DNA of 64,000 nt from Symsagittifera roscoffensis. Taxonomy: Eukaryota; Xenacoelomorpha; Acoela; Convolutidae. Position numbers and translations under genes: made by a program. Positions 21,301-33,290 of this stretch are shown here, one piece after another. Below the pieces are notes generated by a model. It saw nothing but the letters and a program-made list of their open reading frames with translations, was not told the DNA's origin and made no database searches. Each line of letters begins with the position of its first letter. Positions within the stretch are counted from its first letter, which is position 1. The stretch covers positions 30,096,390-30,160,389 of the forward strand of contig NC_087070.1 in assembly GCF_963678635.1 (NCBI RefSeq). The letters run 5' to 3'.

Positions 21301-24300
21301 CCTGTCCACTCTCACTTGAACGAGCTATTTTTGGCAACGAGGCCACTACGGCGTTCGCTTTCGACTTCATTTCTTTCTGATTCACTGTCTTGCTTCCTGT
21401 TCTCCCCTTCTTTCTTGGCTCGCCTGACGGTAACTTTCTCATAATTTGATGTTCATTGGCACTGTCCTCCGAAACTGACTCGGTCAGAACGTCAGACTCT
21501 GCGAAGCTTATTAGTTTCCCTTGAACCTCGCGCATGATGGGTTGGTTCAATCCCACCATCATTACGGACTACGTCCCGTATCTGCGTGTCACATCCCATT
21601 TCCTTTCCATGAATGTTACTCGGTTCCAGGTCACTCGCGCTTTCCGTTCAAGTTTGCTCTGGTATCTCTCCCATTCCTCTTCAGGCAATGTGCCCAGGAA
21701 CGATAGCCTCATTATCTCGTCAATTCTTCTTCTAAAGGTGACTCATGGAGCAGTTTCTGCGTGTCCCTACTCCGGTAGTTCACTGCCAGGACTATCGGAT
21801 CCACTGGGGACAGACTGGCTGGCGCCTCCCTCGTAGGGGAAATGAAAGACGATGGTGTCATCAACAATAGATGTCCATCGACGTCCCCGTCGTCGTCGTG
21901 TTCACTGAATTGATATTCCAGCAAGTCCCTTTCTAACGCACCTAAGTCTAATCTACTTGACTTGTCTTTCTTTCCCTCCATAGGGTCGTCATCCTGGTCC
22001 ATCTGATCATCGTCATTAGTGTCTGGTCCCGGTCCAGGTCCCGAAGGGCCTTGGTGCATGTCCATGCCCGAGTCCGGCCGCGCCGGTACGGTCAGGTCCT
22101 TCGCGTTGTAGAACAACTGGTCGTTCACCAGGAACTCCACCGATTCATCACCATATGGCGTCAGCTCGTCGATCGTCATGCAAGTGCCTCCTCTGCACTC
22201 TTTTGCCACTTCCAATAGTATTACTTTCACTTCTCCTGGCCACTTCAATCGTGACCAATCATCTGCTGGTGTGTACACATTACTCCACACGTCGGCGGAA
22301 ACCCCGGGCTTCCTGGAAGGTGGTGCCTTAATCTTCTTCCGGCTCCATGCATCAGGAAACGTAAAATTAAACGTGTGAATGGCCGCAACGTTCCAGCTGA
22401 TGAAGTGCAGCTCCATCTCTTCACTCCATTTCCACATTTTTTCTTCCTCGTCACGAGCCACTCCGATCCCAGGGGTAATGGCGGGAGACGTGACTCCCAG
22501 CAACATTCTCCTTATCGGCAGATATCGGGGACATTGGTCCGACAGTGGCCTAGACCCGGAAAACCACACTTGCTGATTCTCCTTGAAGCGTGCATATGCC
22601 TCCGGCCAAGCTGGGACCCGCATCGCCTCTCCTGATTCCTTCACCACTGGTTGCAGGTTCCAACGCTTAGGGTTAAACTGGACATGGGAAAGGTCCCCTC
22701 CGCCCATTCTACATTTGAAATTGTTGTTAAAGTCGATCAACACCCATCCCGGGTTCGCTATTCTTCCGAATAACCTGTCGTCGCTGGCCAATCCTTTCAG
22801 CTCCTTCTGTTCCACCCAATTCAGCACGGAACATTCCATCACCGAGACTAAATTGACGTACAGTACTGAGTTCCTGTACGCTTTCACCTGCACGTCAGGA
22901 AAAGCGTGTGACATCACCAGTCGACATACCACAGTGACGATCTCCTCTTAGTCCAAATCCGCTACATCACGGCCAGGTCAGTCAGCAGGGGCTTGCCACA
23001 ATGCTGTTTATACTCGCTAATTCCCGTTGCGACCCTGTCTTCTCCTGTTACCGTCCTGTTCTAATGCAGTAGATACTGGATAAGGAACGTTTTCCAATCC
23101 TTCATCTTCTGATAGGAGGGGGTTTCCCACTGTGCGTTGAGCTCTACGCTCGTCCCCTGTAACCGTTCAGGGTAACACAGAAGCGCGAATAAGTCACCCA
23201 AATGACCATACGTCATCGTAATTAGGGTGAGGAATCCATCCAGCCTCAGATCCGATAATGCTTGAGTGAAGAGATTCGCGGGTCCCTTTACGAACTTTTC
23301 GTGGCCAAATGTCACGTGTAGAGCCAGCACCAAGCCAATTGACAATTTCCTGATGTCTTTAACGAAACTTCCGATCAAACTCCTTGAGGCCCTCGGGTAG
23401 CACGTGGACAAGAAGGATGGCGTCCATCCTACTCCCATTCCTCCCAGGATTGCGTCAGATCTTTCATATTGTGCCCTTGTGGAACCTGTCCAACGACATC
23501 GTGTTTACATCTTGCATCAATTGGAGCATCTTCCCTCCGGCCATCTTCCGTTTGTTCAACAAGTTTCTCAGATACACGTGTATTTCTTTTATCATCGCTG
23601 GGGCATGTTCGAAAGCGTCTTCTCCCAATGTGAAGTGAGTATTCCTACTGACCATCTTTTCTTGTGCGTCCCTGAGATAATCCATCTGCCTGAACCAGAG
23701 GTCATGCGCTTCCTGTTGCACCAACACGTGGTTGTCATATACTCTTGGTCTCAATTTTAGCAACCTGGCGAAGTTTGACAGTTCCTACCCCAGGACTTCA
23801 TCCAGCATCACAAGAGTTGTGCTATGCTCCTTAAGCCCCTGAATGGCGTTTGAATTGTCCGCCCAGGCAGCAGGAATTTCAGAGCGAAGAAGATAGTAAT
23901 TGTCATGATCGACGGATCTGTTCGGCGCAGGAATGATCACATCGAATCGTCCCTCTGCTATTGTAGTGAACATCGTGTATACAAACTGTTATGGTTCTGG
24001 CAGCGCCGCATATCCCGGTGACAACACAAAGACAGTTTTCACCGCGTTCCCGGTGAAGCGTAGCTGCACCGCTACTTCCACCTCAGCCATGGCCGAAAGG
24101 AGCGTCACAATTGCTTCTCCCATGACCTCGTTGCTGGGAACTGATCCGTCTGTGAGGCGATCTAGCAGCCCTCTTTAACACCACTTGTGGGCCCATACTG
24201 ACGATTCTTTGTACGCTTATCGCCTGTCTCCAATCCAGCGTGGGAGCTGTTAGGAAAATCACATCGGGCCACAAGAGGGATCGAGGCGTGTAGAGATAAT

Positions 24301-25630
24301 CCGAACTAGCAACTTTTAGATACTTGGCATTCTTGATGTCTAGGGGATCGTATGCAGCAAACAGACTATCGCCCATCGGTATCTCCAGTCCTCTATACCG
24401 CCTGTCATCTCCTTCCATCGAGGCAGCTCTAGGGTATTCTCTCGAAAATTTGCCCGGCAATTGGCCTGCCGGCTTAGAGAACTGCCGATACATCTTGTGG
24501 TGTTTATTATTGGGCCTGTTCTCCTGACTTGCCACTCCGTAGAGGTGGTACCATTTCTCTGGCCCTCCGACGGACATCCGTCAGGGATCGTGTATTCAGG
24601 GGTCCCATGGTATTGTCCCGAGGCAACCCATCGAGATCCACAAACCTGAGCGCGGTAGTGGAGCTGAACTGCTCTTGCTCCGCCAATATCCAGTCCACGC
24701 CCAATATCCGGTACAATCCCGACACCGCGGGACCACTCTTGTCCATCATTCTTCTGGCGTCTACTCAACTCGTCAACGTATTCATATTCAAGGTTGCTAG
24801 CTTGTCAGCCTTGTATTGCCCCCACGCGCTAGGATCTGGACGATTCCGAGCAGCACGCTGGTTGGCTCAACTCTCTCTGCTGGTGTAGCAGTTGCCAATA
24901 AATTTCCCGCTGGAGCAGGGGCTATCGTGGGCAAATTACTCACACTCGTGGAGGCCTGAGAACTCGTCTCATTAGTCTTCCCAAACGGCTCTCCAGTGAT
25001 TGTCGTCGAGGAGGGGAAACCATCCCCAGTCTTTCCCTTACGTCTGAACAAGGGACCGCGGGAGCAGTAACACTCGCTTCGGATGTCAGGGGTCCCAGAC
25101 GGTTAGCGAGTGGCTCTGGCATGTTGCTCCTCACCATGCCTCTGCCCTTCAAGCCGGTCCGCGCCAGGGCGTCAGTCGTCCTGAGTTCTACCAGGCTGCA
25201 TAATGAGAGGCTGCCTAAGCCGAACAGGTAGGGGCATCTCTCCTAGCCGATGATCACTCTGCTGACCTAGTCCTGGTTCACGAGCTAAGTCGTGACCCGA
25301 CATTTCCCCTCGTCGCCATCTCATTAGTCTGTTTCGGCCTCTCTCGGTGGTCCCGAACTCACCGAAGGCTAACATCAAGACCACTTCCGTGAGATGTTCC
25401 CCACGGCCTTCTCTTCCCAATGCATTAAGGATTGCGACGGTGAACACCGCCAAGTCCGGTTGTTCTAGTGCAAAATAACAATCCACCAGGCGTTTGTATA
25501 TCTCGTCTAGAGTCGTTCTCAGGCTCGCTGAGATGAAATCCATCAAGCCGTTCGTGTCACTCATCTTTCTTCGTGTATGTCTTGTTGTACTCTTCTGATT
25601 GTTCAAAGTCAATAAACAAAGTGGGATCAA
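18357..25630 (-). pseudogene. Unrecognised coding-like accessory region of element B (fossil)
   Basis: The minus strand carries a run of consecutive open stretches that together cover almost the whole region. The larger ones are 25172-25630 (152 codons, helix-rich), 24083-24577 (164), 23464-23763 (99), 23061-23438 (125, hydrophobic, with MTYGHLGDLFALLCYPERL), 21712-22932 (406, with a Pro/Asp/Gly-rich acidic linker, then a short conserved-looking tail), 21056-21562 (168, Lys/Ser-rich), 18726-19292 (188) and 18357-18707 (116). Their composition is protein-like and the plus strand shows no comparable run. They look like pieces of one or a few long ancient genes of the element. I do not recognise any domain in them: no RT, integrase, clear transmembrane env or ankyrin repeat. 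The region is broken many times. Confidence 0.55.
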
Positions 25631-25665
25631 TCAAGATCTAAAAAACAATTCACGACAAAGAAACA

Positions 25666-25899
25666 TCACTGCAAGCGGTTCCTTTTCTGGGATAAAACAT
25701 CATTCACATCTTTTGAAAACAATTCATTGGAACTCTCTATTGTTCTCGATTTGAAAGCTAGCACCAAGGTGGATCGTCCACCTGCGATCTTGTCAAGATA
25801 ATACAACTGAGCGATGTCACCTTTCGTACCTGGAGTGTTCCAGGCTTCCATGACATGAACATCACATAAAACATAAACTAACAATAACATAACATACAA
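25666..25899 (-). pseudogene. Short frame with signal-peptide-like start, element B
   Basis: 77 codons. The first ~17 residues are hydrophobic (MYVMLLLVYVLCDVHV), which resembles a signal peptide or membrane anchor, followed by a polar segment. Its place just after the integrase-side frames could suit the start of an env-like gene, but nothing else supports that. Between 25900 and 26470 I see only short frames and AT-rich sequence. Confidence 0.35.
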
Positions 25900-26473
25900 A
25901 TCTCACACATCACCACTGTCACATAACAACATAATCCTTTATAGTTCACCTAAAACTTAATCCTAGTGCCTAAAAAGCAAACCTAACAAAGACTACTTAA
26001 CACCTAATGTAGCTCTAGCATATGCTCAGATAATATTTTTTTTGTAAGTAGACCTCTATCTTCGTTTCTGAAAATATTAAATGTACGAGGGCATACAGTT
26101 CTCTCGGTTGCAGTCTTCCCCTATTAGGATCATTGACTGGCAAAGAGAGAGAGAGGTCATACCTCTCTCGACCAGGAAATTCCTGTGTCGAGTTAAGGCC
26201 AGCACCAAGTTTTCGGGATTTAAATGTTGCTTGTCATATTTCCCTGGTATCTGTGATGCGACAGGGGGCAGCGCTATCATCCCACCAAAATCAGGCCTGT
26301 AATTCCATAAAAACTAGATATTCCTATACTTTCTCCTAAAGTCGGCCGCTAGTGCTGTCTTAAAGCTTACATCTGCACATATTGCTATAGCGCACGTACG
26401 TTCCGTGAGTATGAAATCGCTATCCGTGGCGACGACCTTGTTTGAATATTGGTTTGGTAGATCAAAAAAAGAT

Positions 26474-27217
26474 TCAAAAACTCGTTCGAATGGTGGTTTT
26501 GGCATTTTCGCCCTTTGTTTCCAGCTCTCCGGTTTCCCTCGCCGATTTTAGTTTTTTAATCATCAAATTTTTGGTGTGGGTGAGTCCTACTCCCACTCCC
26601 GGGACAAAATTATTAATCGACGTTGCCGTCGATTGCCCAAAATTGAGCAGATCGAGATTGGAATCTGGAACACGTAAAGGACCATCTGGAGCGACCCAGT
26701 TGGACTCAGTATTGTCGTGACTGTTGTATTTGATGCTGTTTTGGTCGACCCCTTGAATCGTCAAGATGGTCTCTTTTGGGTCTGCTGGCAGATCATGGAG
26801 CCATTCGAGTACTCGCAGATATGTCAATTCTTGATCATGCATGTGCTCGGTCTCCGGTTTGAACTCCACTTCCGGCTCAGAGCAATCGTCGATCCAATCC
26901 TGTTCTGTGTCGTTGACTAGGTCGATCTCTTGTGGCACCACCACTTCGTCCAGTCCCACTAGCGAGTCCATCATGTCGCTCAAAACTATCCTGTCTATGA
27001 CAAAATCCTCGCCATAAGGATCTTTCTTCTTCTTGCATTTCCCTCTTTTGCTCTGGCGTATTCCCAAGGTGAAGGGAAAGTCAGGCTGTACTCCTTTATC
27101 AACTTCAGTTTGTTCTGGGCAGTCCCAGTCCCCTTCCGCATATGAAAGAGTTTCGTCATCCGTCTCCACTCGCTCGGTTAACTCCAGGTCCAGTGGCAGA
27201 TCGCAATTATCTACCAC
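26474..27217 (-). pseudogene. Acidic frame downstream of integrase, element B
   Basis: 247 codons, strongly acidic (many E and D). It has one basic patch, RQSKRGKCKKKKDPYGEDF, and a closing K-rich helix. It overlaps the end of the integrase frame by a few bases and probably continues the pol reading as a C-terminal extension. I recognise no domain. Confidence 0.5.
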
Positions 27218-27640
27218 CTCATTCCCGTCGTTTTTTTTTCGTGCGTGCCTCTTTCACTCACCTCGCAGGCAGGATCCACTATCAAATAATCTCCCTCATG
27301 CATGTCAGCTGGGATACACCAGTCCTCTGATGAGGCATTGTGTGGCCCGATGTTTTCGTAATGAACGGCTCGTCTGCTGCTCAATCGATAAAAATGCCCT
27401 CCTTGGTGTACTTCAGTTATTTGGAATGGTCCACGCCATTTTTTCAGTAATTTTTTGGTTCCAGACACCCAGACATAATCCACGACCAATTAAGCTTTTG
27501 CATCCGCAGTCCTTTTATCAAATCTCCTTTTTTGTCTGATTTGCGCCTGTTGCATGTTCCTCCTGCATAAATCATTGAGGTCCTACTGCTTCTGATCACA
27601 TCACGCACGTTTGCGGTGCTGTTTTCTTTCCTTTTGGACA
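27211..27640 (-). pseudogene. Integrase C-terminus (GPY/F module) of element B
   Basis: The stretch contains RQKRRFDKRTADAKA and then DYVWVSGTKKLLKKWRGPF, with ITEVHQGGHFYRL and a His-Tyr-Glu-Asn segment close behind. This is the GPY/F module that closes Ty3/gypsy integrases. It fixes the orientation of element B as minus, and it places the unknown region downstream of pol. The catalytic core is not in the window. Confidence 0.85.
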
Positions 27641-27697
27641 TAAACTCAAAGGAAAATAAAAGTCCTTGACCAATATAGTGAAACAAAACTTAAGTGT

Positions 27698-28394
27698 GTG
27701 ATAATCCAAGATGGGACAAACTCCATCTTAAAAAAAATTTACTCAACGGTTGATGAATTTAGCGCCAAATTTAGCGCCATATTAAAACTTATCGCTTTAA
27801 TATTTGCCAAATTTTCACCAGATTTGATTCTTATTTGCGAAATACCGCCAATACTTAAAAATGATGATGCTATTGACAAAATTGATCCTTATAATCGTTT
27901 TCTGAATGAAATGTATGGTTCGACGACGGGATTTGAGGTGCTAAATCTAAATTCAAACATCAAAAGCTTGGAGAGCTATCAGCGTTTATATTTTGACAGT
28001 ATACACCTGAACGATGAATTAGGTATATCATTTTTGCGCAATTGCCTCGGCTCATAGGTGTTCAAACACTCAAGTAAACTCCCGAGGGTAAAACCAGCCA
28101 TTGATTACACTGGAAAAGCAAATTCCAACACAAAAATCGCTTTCCAATTATCAACATAATAATATTTTTAGGTCTACCAATCGACCCTATAGTAACGATC
28201 GCATGCACCCATATGGCCAAAAAACTGGTCATGGCCGACAAACTGGTCAAAATAAATTCGGCAACACATCATGGGGCTGTGATAGTAATTATAACTATAA
28301 TCTGAGTCGTAACCAGCAGTCATATAACTACTCGCAAGTTTTTCATCATAGAGTATTGCTAGTTAAGACTATCTTTTTGATAAACGACTGTTAA
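27698..28394 (+). pseudogene. LINE 1 ORF1 remnant with SGNH-esterase segment
   Basis: The 119-codon frame shows IIQDGTNSI near its start, LILICEIPPI in the middle and FDSIHLNDELGISFL near its end. This fits the last blocks of an SGNH hydrolase (a GTN block and the Asp-x-x-His block). Esterase domains of this kind occur in ORF1 proteins of some CR1/L2 LINEs. The first blocks, including the nucleophile, are missing because the LINE is truncated. The next frame (28101-28394) is rich in N, Q, S, Y and R and looks like an RNA-binding tail. Confidence 0.6.
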
Positions 28395-28713
28395 TTGTAA
28401 TTTTTACTAAAATGGTTCTAAGAAACGATATGCTGGTTACTTTTTGTCTAAACTAGCATATCTGTCATCAGCTTCTGCGAAAGCGATCAATTTGTTGCTT
28501 ATAAGATACTGAATAAAAAGAAACGAAAGTATCTTTTTCCATGGGTTGCCACAATTTACTCGAACAAATATTATTGCACTACAATTTATAATAAAAGCTA
28601 TTACTATTACAATTATTATATAAAAAAGACAAGCAAGACTTACAAAAAAACGAAAGGTCCTTTCATAAAACTCTTCTAATATCAGGGGTATCCACCCAAA
28701 ACCAGGACCCTTC

Positions 28714-29880
28714 ATGGAATTCAGTCAAGTAGAGAAAAAACTGGAAAACTACAGCAACAACTTAAAATTACTACACCTTACTTGTAGAAGTTTAGCTAGA
28801 AAGCGTTCAGATCTCAAACAACATATTAAAAATTTTAATGATTTTACAATTTTCGGATTTTCCAAGACATGGTTCAATGATTTATATGACGATAAACTAT
28901 GGGCCATAGACAACGACAAACATAAGTTGTTCCGATGTGATAGAATTATGAATCAAGTAAAAAATTGAAGGGTGGAAGGTTCATGTTACTGGTTCCTAAA
29001 AAGTTAAACCCAAAGGTAAGACATGACTTAAACAACATGCACAAAATTTATGATTTCAACTGGATAGAATTTGAAGCCGGACTCAACAAAAAAGATAAAA
29101 CCACTCTAATAAACCTAGACTACAATCCTAATTGAAACAACAAAACAGACTTCCTTGAAGATCTAACCGAATCAATTGACCATGCACAGTCATTTAATTC
29201 AAACCTAATTATTTTAGGAGATTACAATCTCAACTATCTAAACGAAGACGACAAACAGTCTTTAGATACAATCTTAATACCATATAATCTGGACATCACT
29301 AACAAATTAACACCTACTCACTCAAAAGCACTAATTGACTATATTATCACCGACCAAAACATGAAAGATATAACAAATAATTCAATAGTATTCACACCAC
29401 CAATTAAGACCGACCACCAAGCAACAGCATTCATAACAGAACGTAAGCTGAACAACAACGTGAGACCAATCAAACGTAAAATATAGGACAAATCCAATTA
29501 CTCCGATTACAAATTCAAACAAAAACCATCAGCTATAAATTGGAGAAGTTTCTATAGCAATAATAATCCCGAAGTAATTTTCGAGATCTTCACATCTAAC
29601 TTTGCTGACACAATTTAAAAAGGTGCCCACAGAAGACAAACCAAAGGCAACGACAAACCAAAGGTAAACTACGAAGATGATAAATTTATATCCCAACTGT
29701 TTAACTCAAAAAAAAGCAAACGCAAAAAATGGAGTATAATAAACGATACAAGAAACTCAAAAAAAATCTTCCAACCTCATTCCATTACTCAGAAACGCTT
29801 TCGGCGAATTCATAACCAAAATCTTACAGATGGAAAACCTGATAAACTACAATTTCTCAACTCTTGGATGCTTTTATGAG
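28714..29880 (+). pseudogene. LINE 1 ORF2: APE endonuclease and pre-RT region
   Basis: It begins KLLHLTCRSLARKRSDLK (the N-terminal endonuclease strand), then FTIFGFSKTWFND (in place of the usual ETW), LIILGDYNLNYL, DYIITD and TDHQATAF, the order of an apurinic-type LINE endonuclease. The pre-RT part has KKIFQPHSIT. There are several in-frame stops. The flank 28395-28713 is AT-rich spacer between ORF1 and ORF2. Confidence 0.75.
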
Positions 29881-30342
29881 AAAATTTTAAATAATTTTTT
29901 AGAACACTCACTTCAGTTGATTGCAAAAAAAAAAACAGAACTCATCGTTTTCAGCAAAAACATTCAAGGAAAAAGGACAAAGAGTATACTATAACTCTAG
30001 ATGATAAAATAATTGAGGAAAAACCAAAGTTAAATACCTAGGAGTAGTTCTAGATCAGTTTCTAACATTCCAAGATGAAATCAAAAAGATCTCGGGAAAA
30101 TGCATGCGGAATAAAAACACTTCAATTGATCAAAAGGCATTGCCAGTAAAAACAAGACTCTTGATAATGAATGCACTGGTAATTGGTCATTTGCATTACG
30201 CAGCAATTCTTTTAAGTGGAATATCCGCTAACTTAATTATATCTCTAGAAAAACAGTTAAGCTGGGCAGTAAAAACTTGCTGCGAATGTACAAAATACGA
30301 CTCATCTTCAGACTTGAAGCTAAAACACAATATATTGCCAGA

Positions 30343-31783
30343 CCAAAGGTAAACTACGAATATGATAAATTTATATCCCAACTGTTTAACTCAAAAAAAA
30401 GCGAACGCGAAAAATGGAGTATAATAAACGATACAAGAAACTCAAAAAAAATCTTCCAACCTCATTCCATTACTCAGAAACGCTTTCGGCGAATTCATAA
30501 CCAAAAGTTTACAGATGGAAAACCTGCTAAATTACAATTTCTCAACTCTTGGATGCTTTTATGAGAAAATTTCAAAAATCAGGCAAAGTCCACCGACTTC
30601 TACATGCAACATTCAAAATAATAATAAATTTTCATTCCGATTCATCACATCAGCTGAATGTAAAAAAGAAATGCATAGTTTGAATTGTCGAAAGGCACCA
30701 TGCCCATTCAAAATTCCAGCCTGGGCTTTGAACGATGGCTGCAATGAAATATACACACATCTGACAATTCTATACAATGTGTTTTTGAGAAACAAGACAT
30801 ATCTTTGCAAGCTCAAAAAAGCAATTGTCACACCAATATACAAAAAAGAGCATCCAGAACTACAAAAAAAAATAGGCCTATTTCTATCTGAGGCTATCTC
30901 AAAAGTTTTTGAAAAATTGCTATAAAAACAAATCAACGAATATCTGATATCCCAAAAATTACTAAGCAATACACAATTTGGTTTCAGAACATCATATTCA
31001 ATAATCGACGCTATTCTTTATTGCACTGAAGCATTCAGAAAAGCAATAGACAACAACAAAACTGTAGCATAATCCTTATTGGATTTCTCTAACACATTTG
31101 ATTCTATTGATCATACTTATCTTATACAGAAACTAAAGGTGTTAAACTTTTCCGAAGAAGCTATAGAAATGATCAGTTCCTTTATCACCAACCGAATCCA
31201 GAAAACAATTGTTAACAACACCGAATCCGATTGGATTGCACTTGAGCAGGGTGTCCCACAGGGCGCTGTCCTTAGCCCTCTATTATTCAATCTTTACATT
31301 AACGATCTCAGCAAACAAATTGACAAAACGTGTAATATAAATCAATATGCAGATGATACATTTTTGTTCTGTGAAAATAACGATCCACAAAAAGATCTTA
31401 AAACACTCGAAGCCAATTGCAATCTGTTGTCAAATTAATTTTTAGAACACTCACTTCAATTGAATGCAAAAAAAACAGAACCTCATCGTTTTCAGCAAAA
31501 AGAATCCAAGGAAAAAGGATGAAAAGTTTACTATAACTCTAGATGATAATCTAATTGAGGAAAAAACCAATATTAAACGCCTAGGAGTAGTTCTAGATCA
31601 GTTTCTAACATTCCACGTTGAAATCAAAAAGATCTCGGGAAAATGGCATGCGGAATAAAAACACTTCAATCAATCAAAAAGCCATTGCCAGTAAAAACAA
31701 GACTATTGATAACGAATGCACTGGTAATTAGTCATTTGCATTACCCAGCAAATCTTTTAAGTGGAATTTCCGCTAACGACTCA
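30343..31783 (+). pseudogene. LINE 1 ORF2: reverse transcriptase segment
   Basis: RT motifs in order: LKKAIVTPIYKK (30815), TQFGFRTSYS (30970), LLDFSNTFDSIDH (31078), EQGVPQGAVLSPLLFNLYI (31240-31300), NQYADDTFLF (31338) with the catalytic ADD pair, then LGVVLDQFLTF (31585) and the thumb-like C-terminal part. The LDFSNTFDSIDH and GVPQGAVLSP forms are those of CR1/L2-type LINEs. Two or three stops break the frame. Confidence 0.85.
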
Positions 31784-33290
31784 TCTTCAGACAAAATACG
31801 ACTCATCTACACACTTGAAGCTAAAACACAATATATTGCCAGTAACAATGTTTCTGGACTATACAATTTTATGTCACTTTTGGAAAATACAACATCAATT
31901 ATTGCCAATCTATAATAACAATGAGAACGATAACCATCAAATAGATATTAATACAGAAACCAAAACTATATTTCGGCGACAGATACAATGGAATAATTCT
32001 GTGAAATTAACTATCCACAAAAAGCTCTTAAAGCACTCGAAGCGAAATGCAACCTGTTTTCAAATAATTTTTTAGAACACTCACTTCAGTTGATTGCAAA
32101 AAAAAAACAGAACTCATCGTTTTCAGCAAAAACATTCAAGGAAAAAGGACAAAGAGTATACTATAACTCTAGATGATAAAATAATTGAGGAAAAAACCAA
32201 AGTTAAATACCTAGGAGTAGTTCTACATCAGTTTCTAACATTCCAAGATGAAATCAAAAAGATCTCGGGAAAATGGCATGCGGAATAAAAACACTTCAAT
32301 TGATCAAAAGGCATTGCCAGTAAAAACAAGACTCTTGATAATGAATGCACTGGTAATTGGTCATTTGCATTACCCAGCAATTCTTTTAGGTGGAATATCC
32401 GCTAACTTAATTATATCTCTAGAAAAACAGTTAAGCTGGGCAGTAAAAACTTGCTGCGATTGTACAAAATACGACTCATCTTCAGACTTGAAGCTAAAAC
32501 ACAATATACTGCCAGTAACAATGTTTCTGGACTATAAAATATTAAGTCACTTTTGGAAAATACAACATCAATTAATGCCAGCCTATAATAACATTGAGTA
32601 TGATAACCACCAAATAGATTTTATTACAAGAAACAAAAATTTATTTTTCGGCGACAGATACAATGGGCAAAACATTGAAAATTCCTTCTGAAAAAGTCCG
32701 TCATAATCTGGAACAAATTAACAGATGATAAAGTCAACTTTGAAAACATACTAACATACAGAAAAGCAAAGATAAAATTCAAGAACTATTATTTATTATA
32801 ATGTAAAGAAGACCCCTCTGTGGCAACTCATGGTAAAGTTTCATAGAAAAGCTTCAAATTTATATACTAACATTTATATATAAAACACTTTGAAGCTCTC
32901 AGGTGAAAAGTTATCATCAATAATTGTAAAAACGTTGTATTTTTTTTTTGTAACAATGCGTATCTCTGGAAAAACAGTTAAGTTGGGCAGTAAAAACTTG
33001 CTGCGATTGTGCAAAAAACGACTCATCTTCAGACTTGAAGCTAAAACACAATATATTGCCAGTAACAATATTTCTGGACTATAAAATATTATGTCACTTT
33101 TGGAAAATACAACATCAATTATGGCCAGCCTATTATAACAATGAGTCTGATAACTACCAAATAGATTTTAAGACAAGAAACAAAAAATTATATTTCGGCG
33201 ACAGATACAATGGAATAATTCTGTGAAATTAACTATGCACAAAAAACTCTTAAAGCACTCGAAGCCAATTGCAGTCTGTTGTCAAATTCT

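Larger units (their letters stand above)
16719..27690 (-). mobile_element. Ty3/gypsy-like LTR retrotransposon B (3' part, decayed, with large accessory region)
   Basis: In minus-strand order: the integrase C-terminus (27640-27300), an acidic open frame (27217-26474), a small frame with a signal-peptide-like start (25899-25666), a long coding-like stretch in many pieces (25630-18357), an untranslated segment and the 3' LTR (17630-16719). The 5' part (LTR, gag, most of pol) is missing; at about 27690 it is cut by LINE 1. The LTR is related to that of element A. The body is old and broken in more than ten places. The unusual point is the length: about 9 kb lie between integrase and LTR, where most Ty3/gypsy elements have nothing or a single env gene. 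Confidence 0.7.

Noticed and set aside
25666-25899. env gene of element B
   Set aside because: A hydrophobic start alone is too little; I found no fusion peptide, cysteine pattern or membrane anchor in the pieces that follow. Kept only as an unnamed frame.
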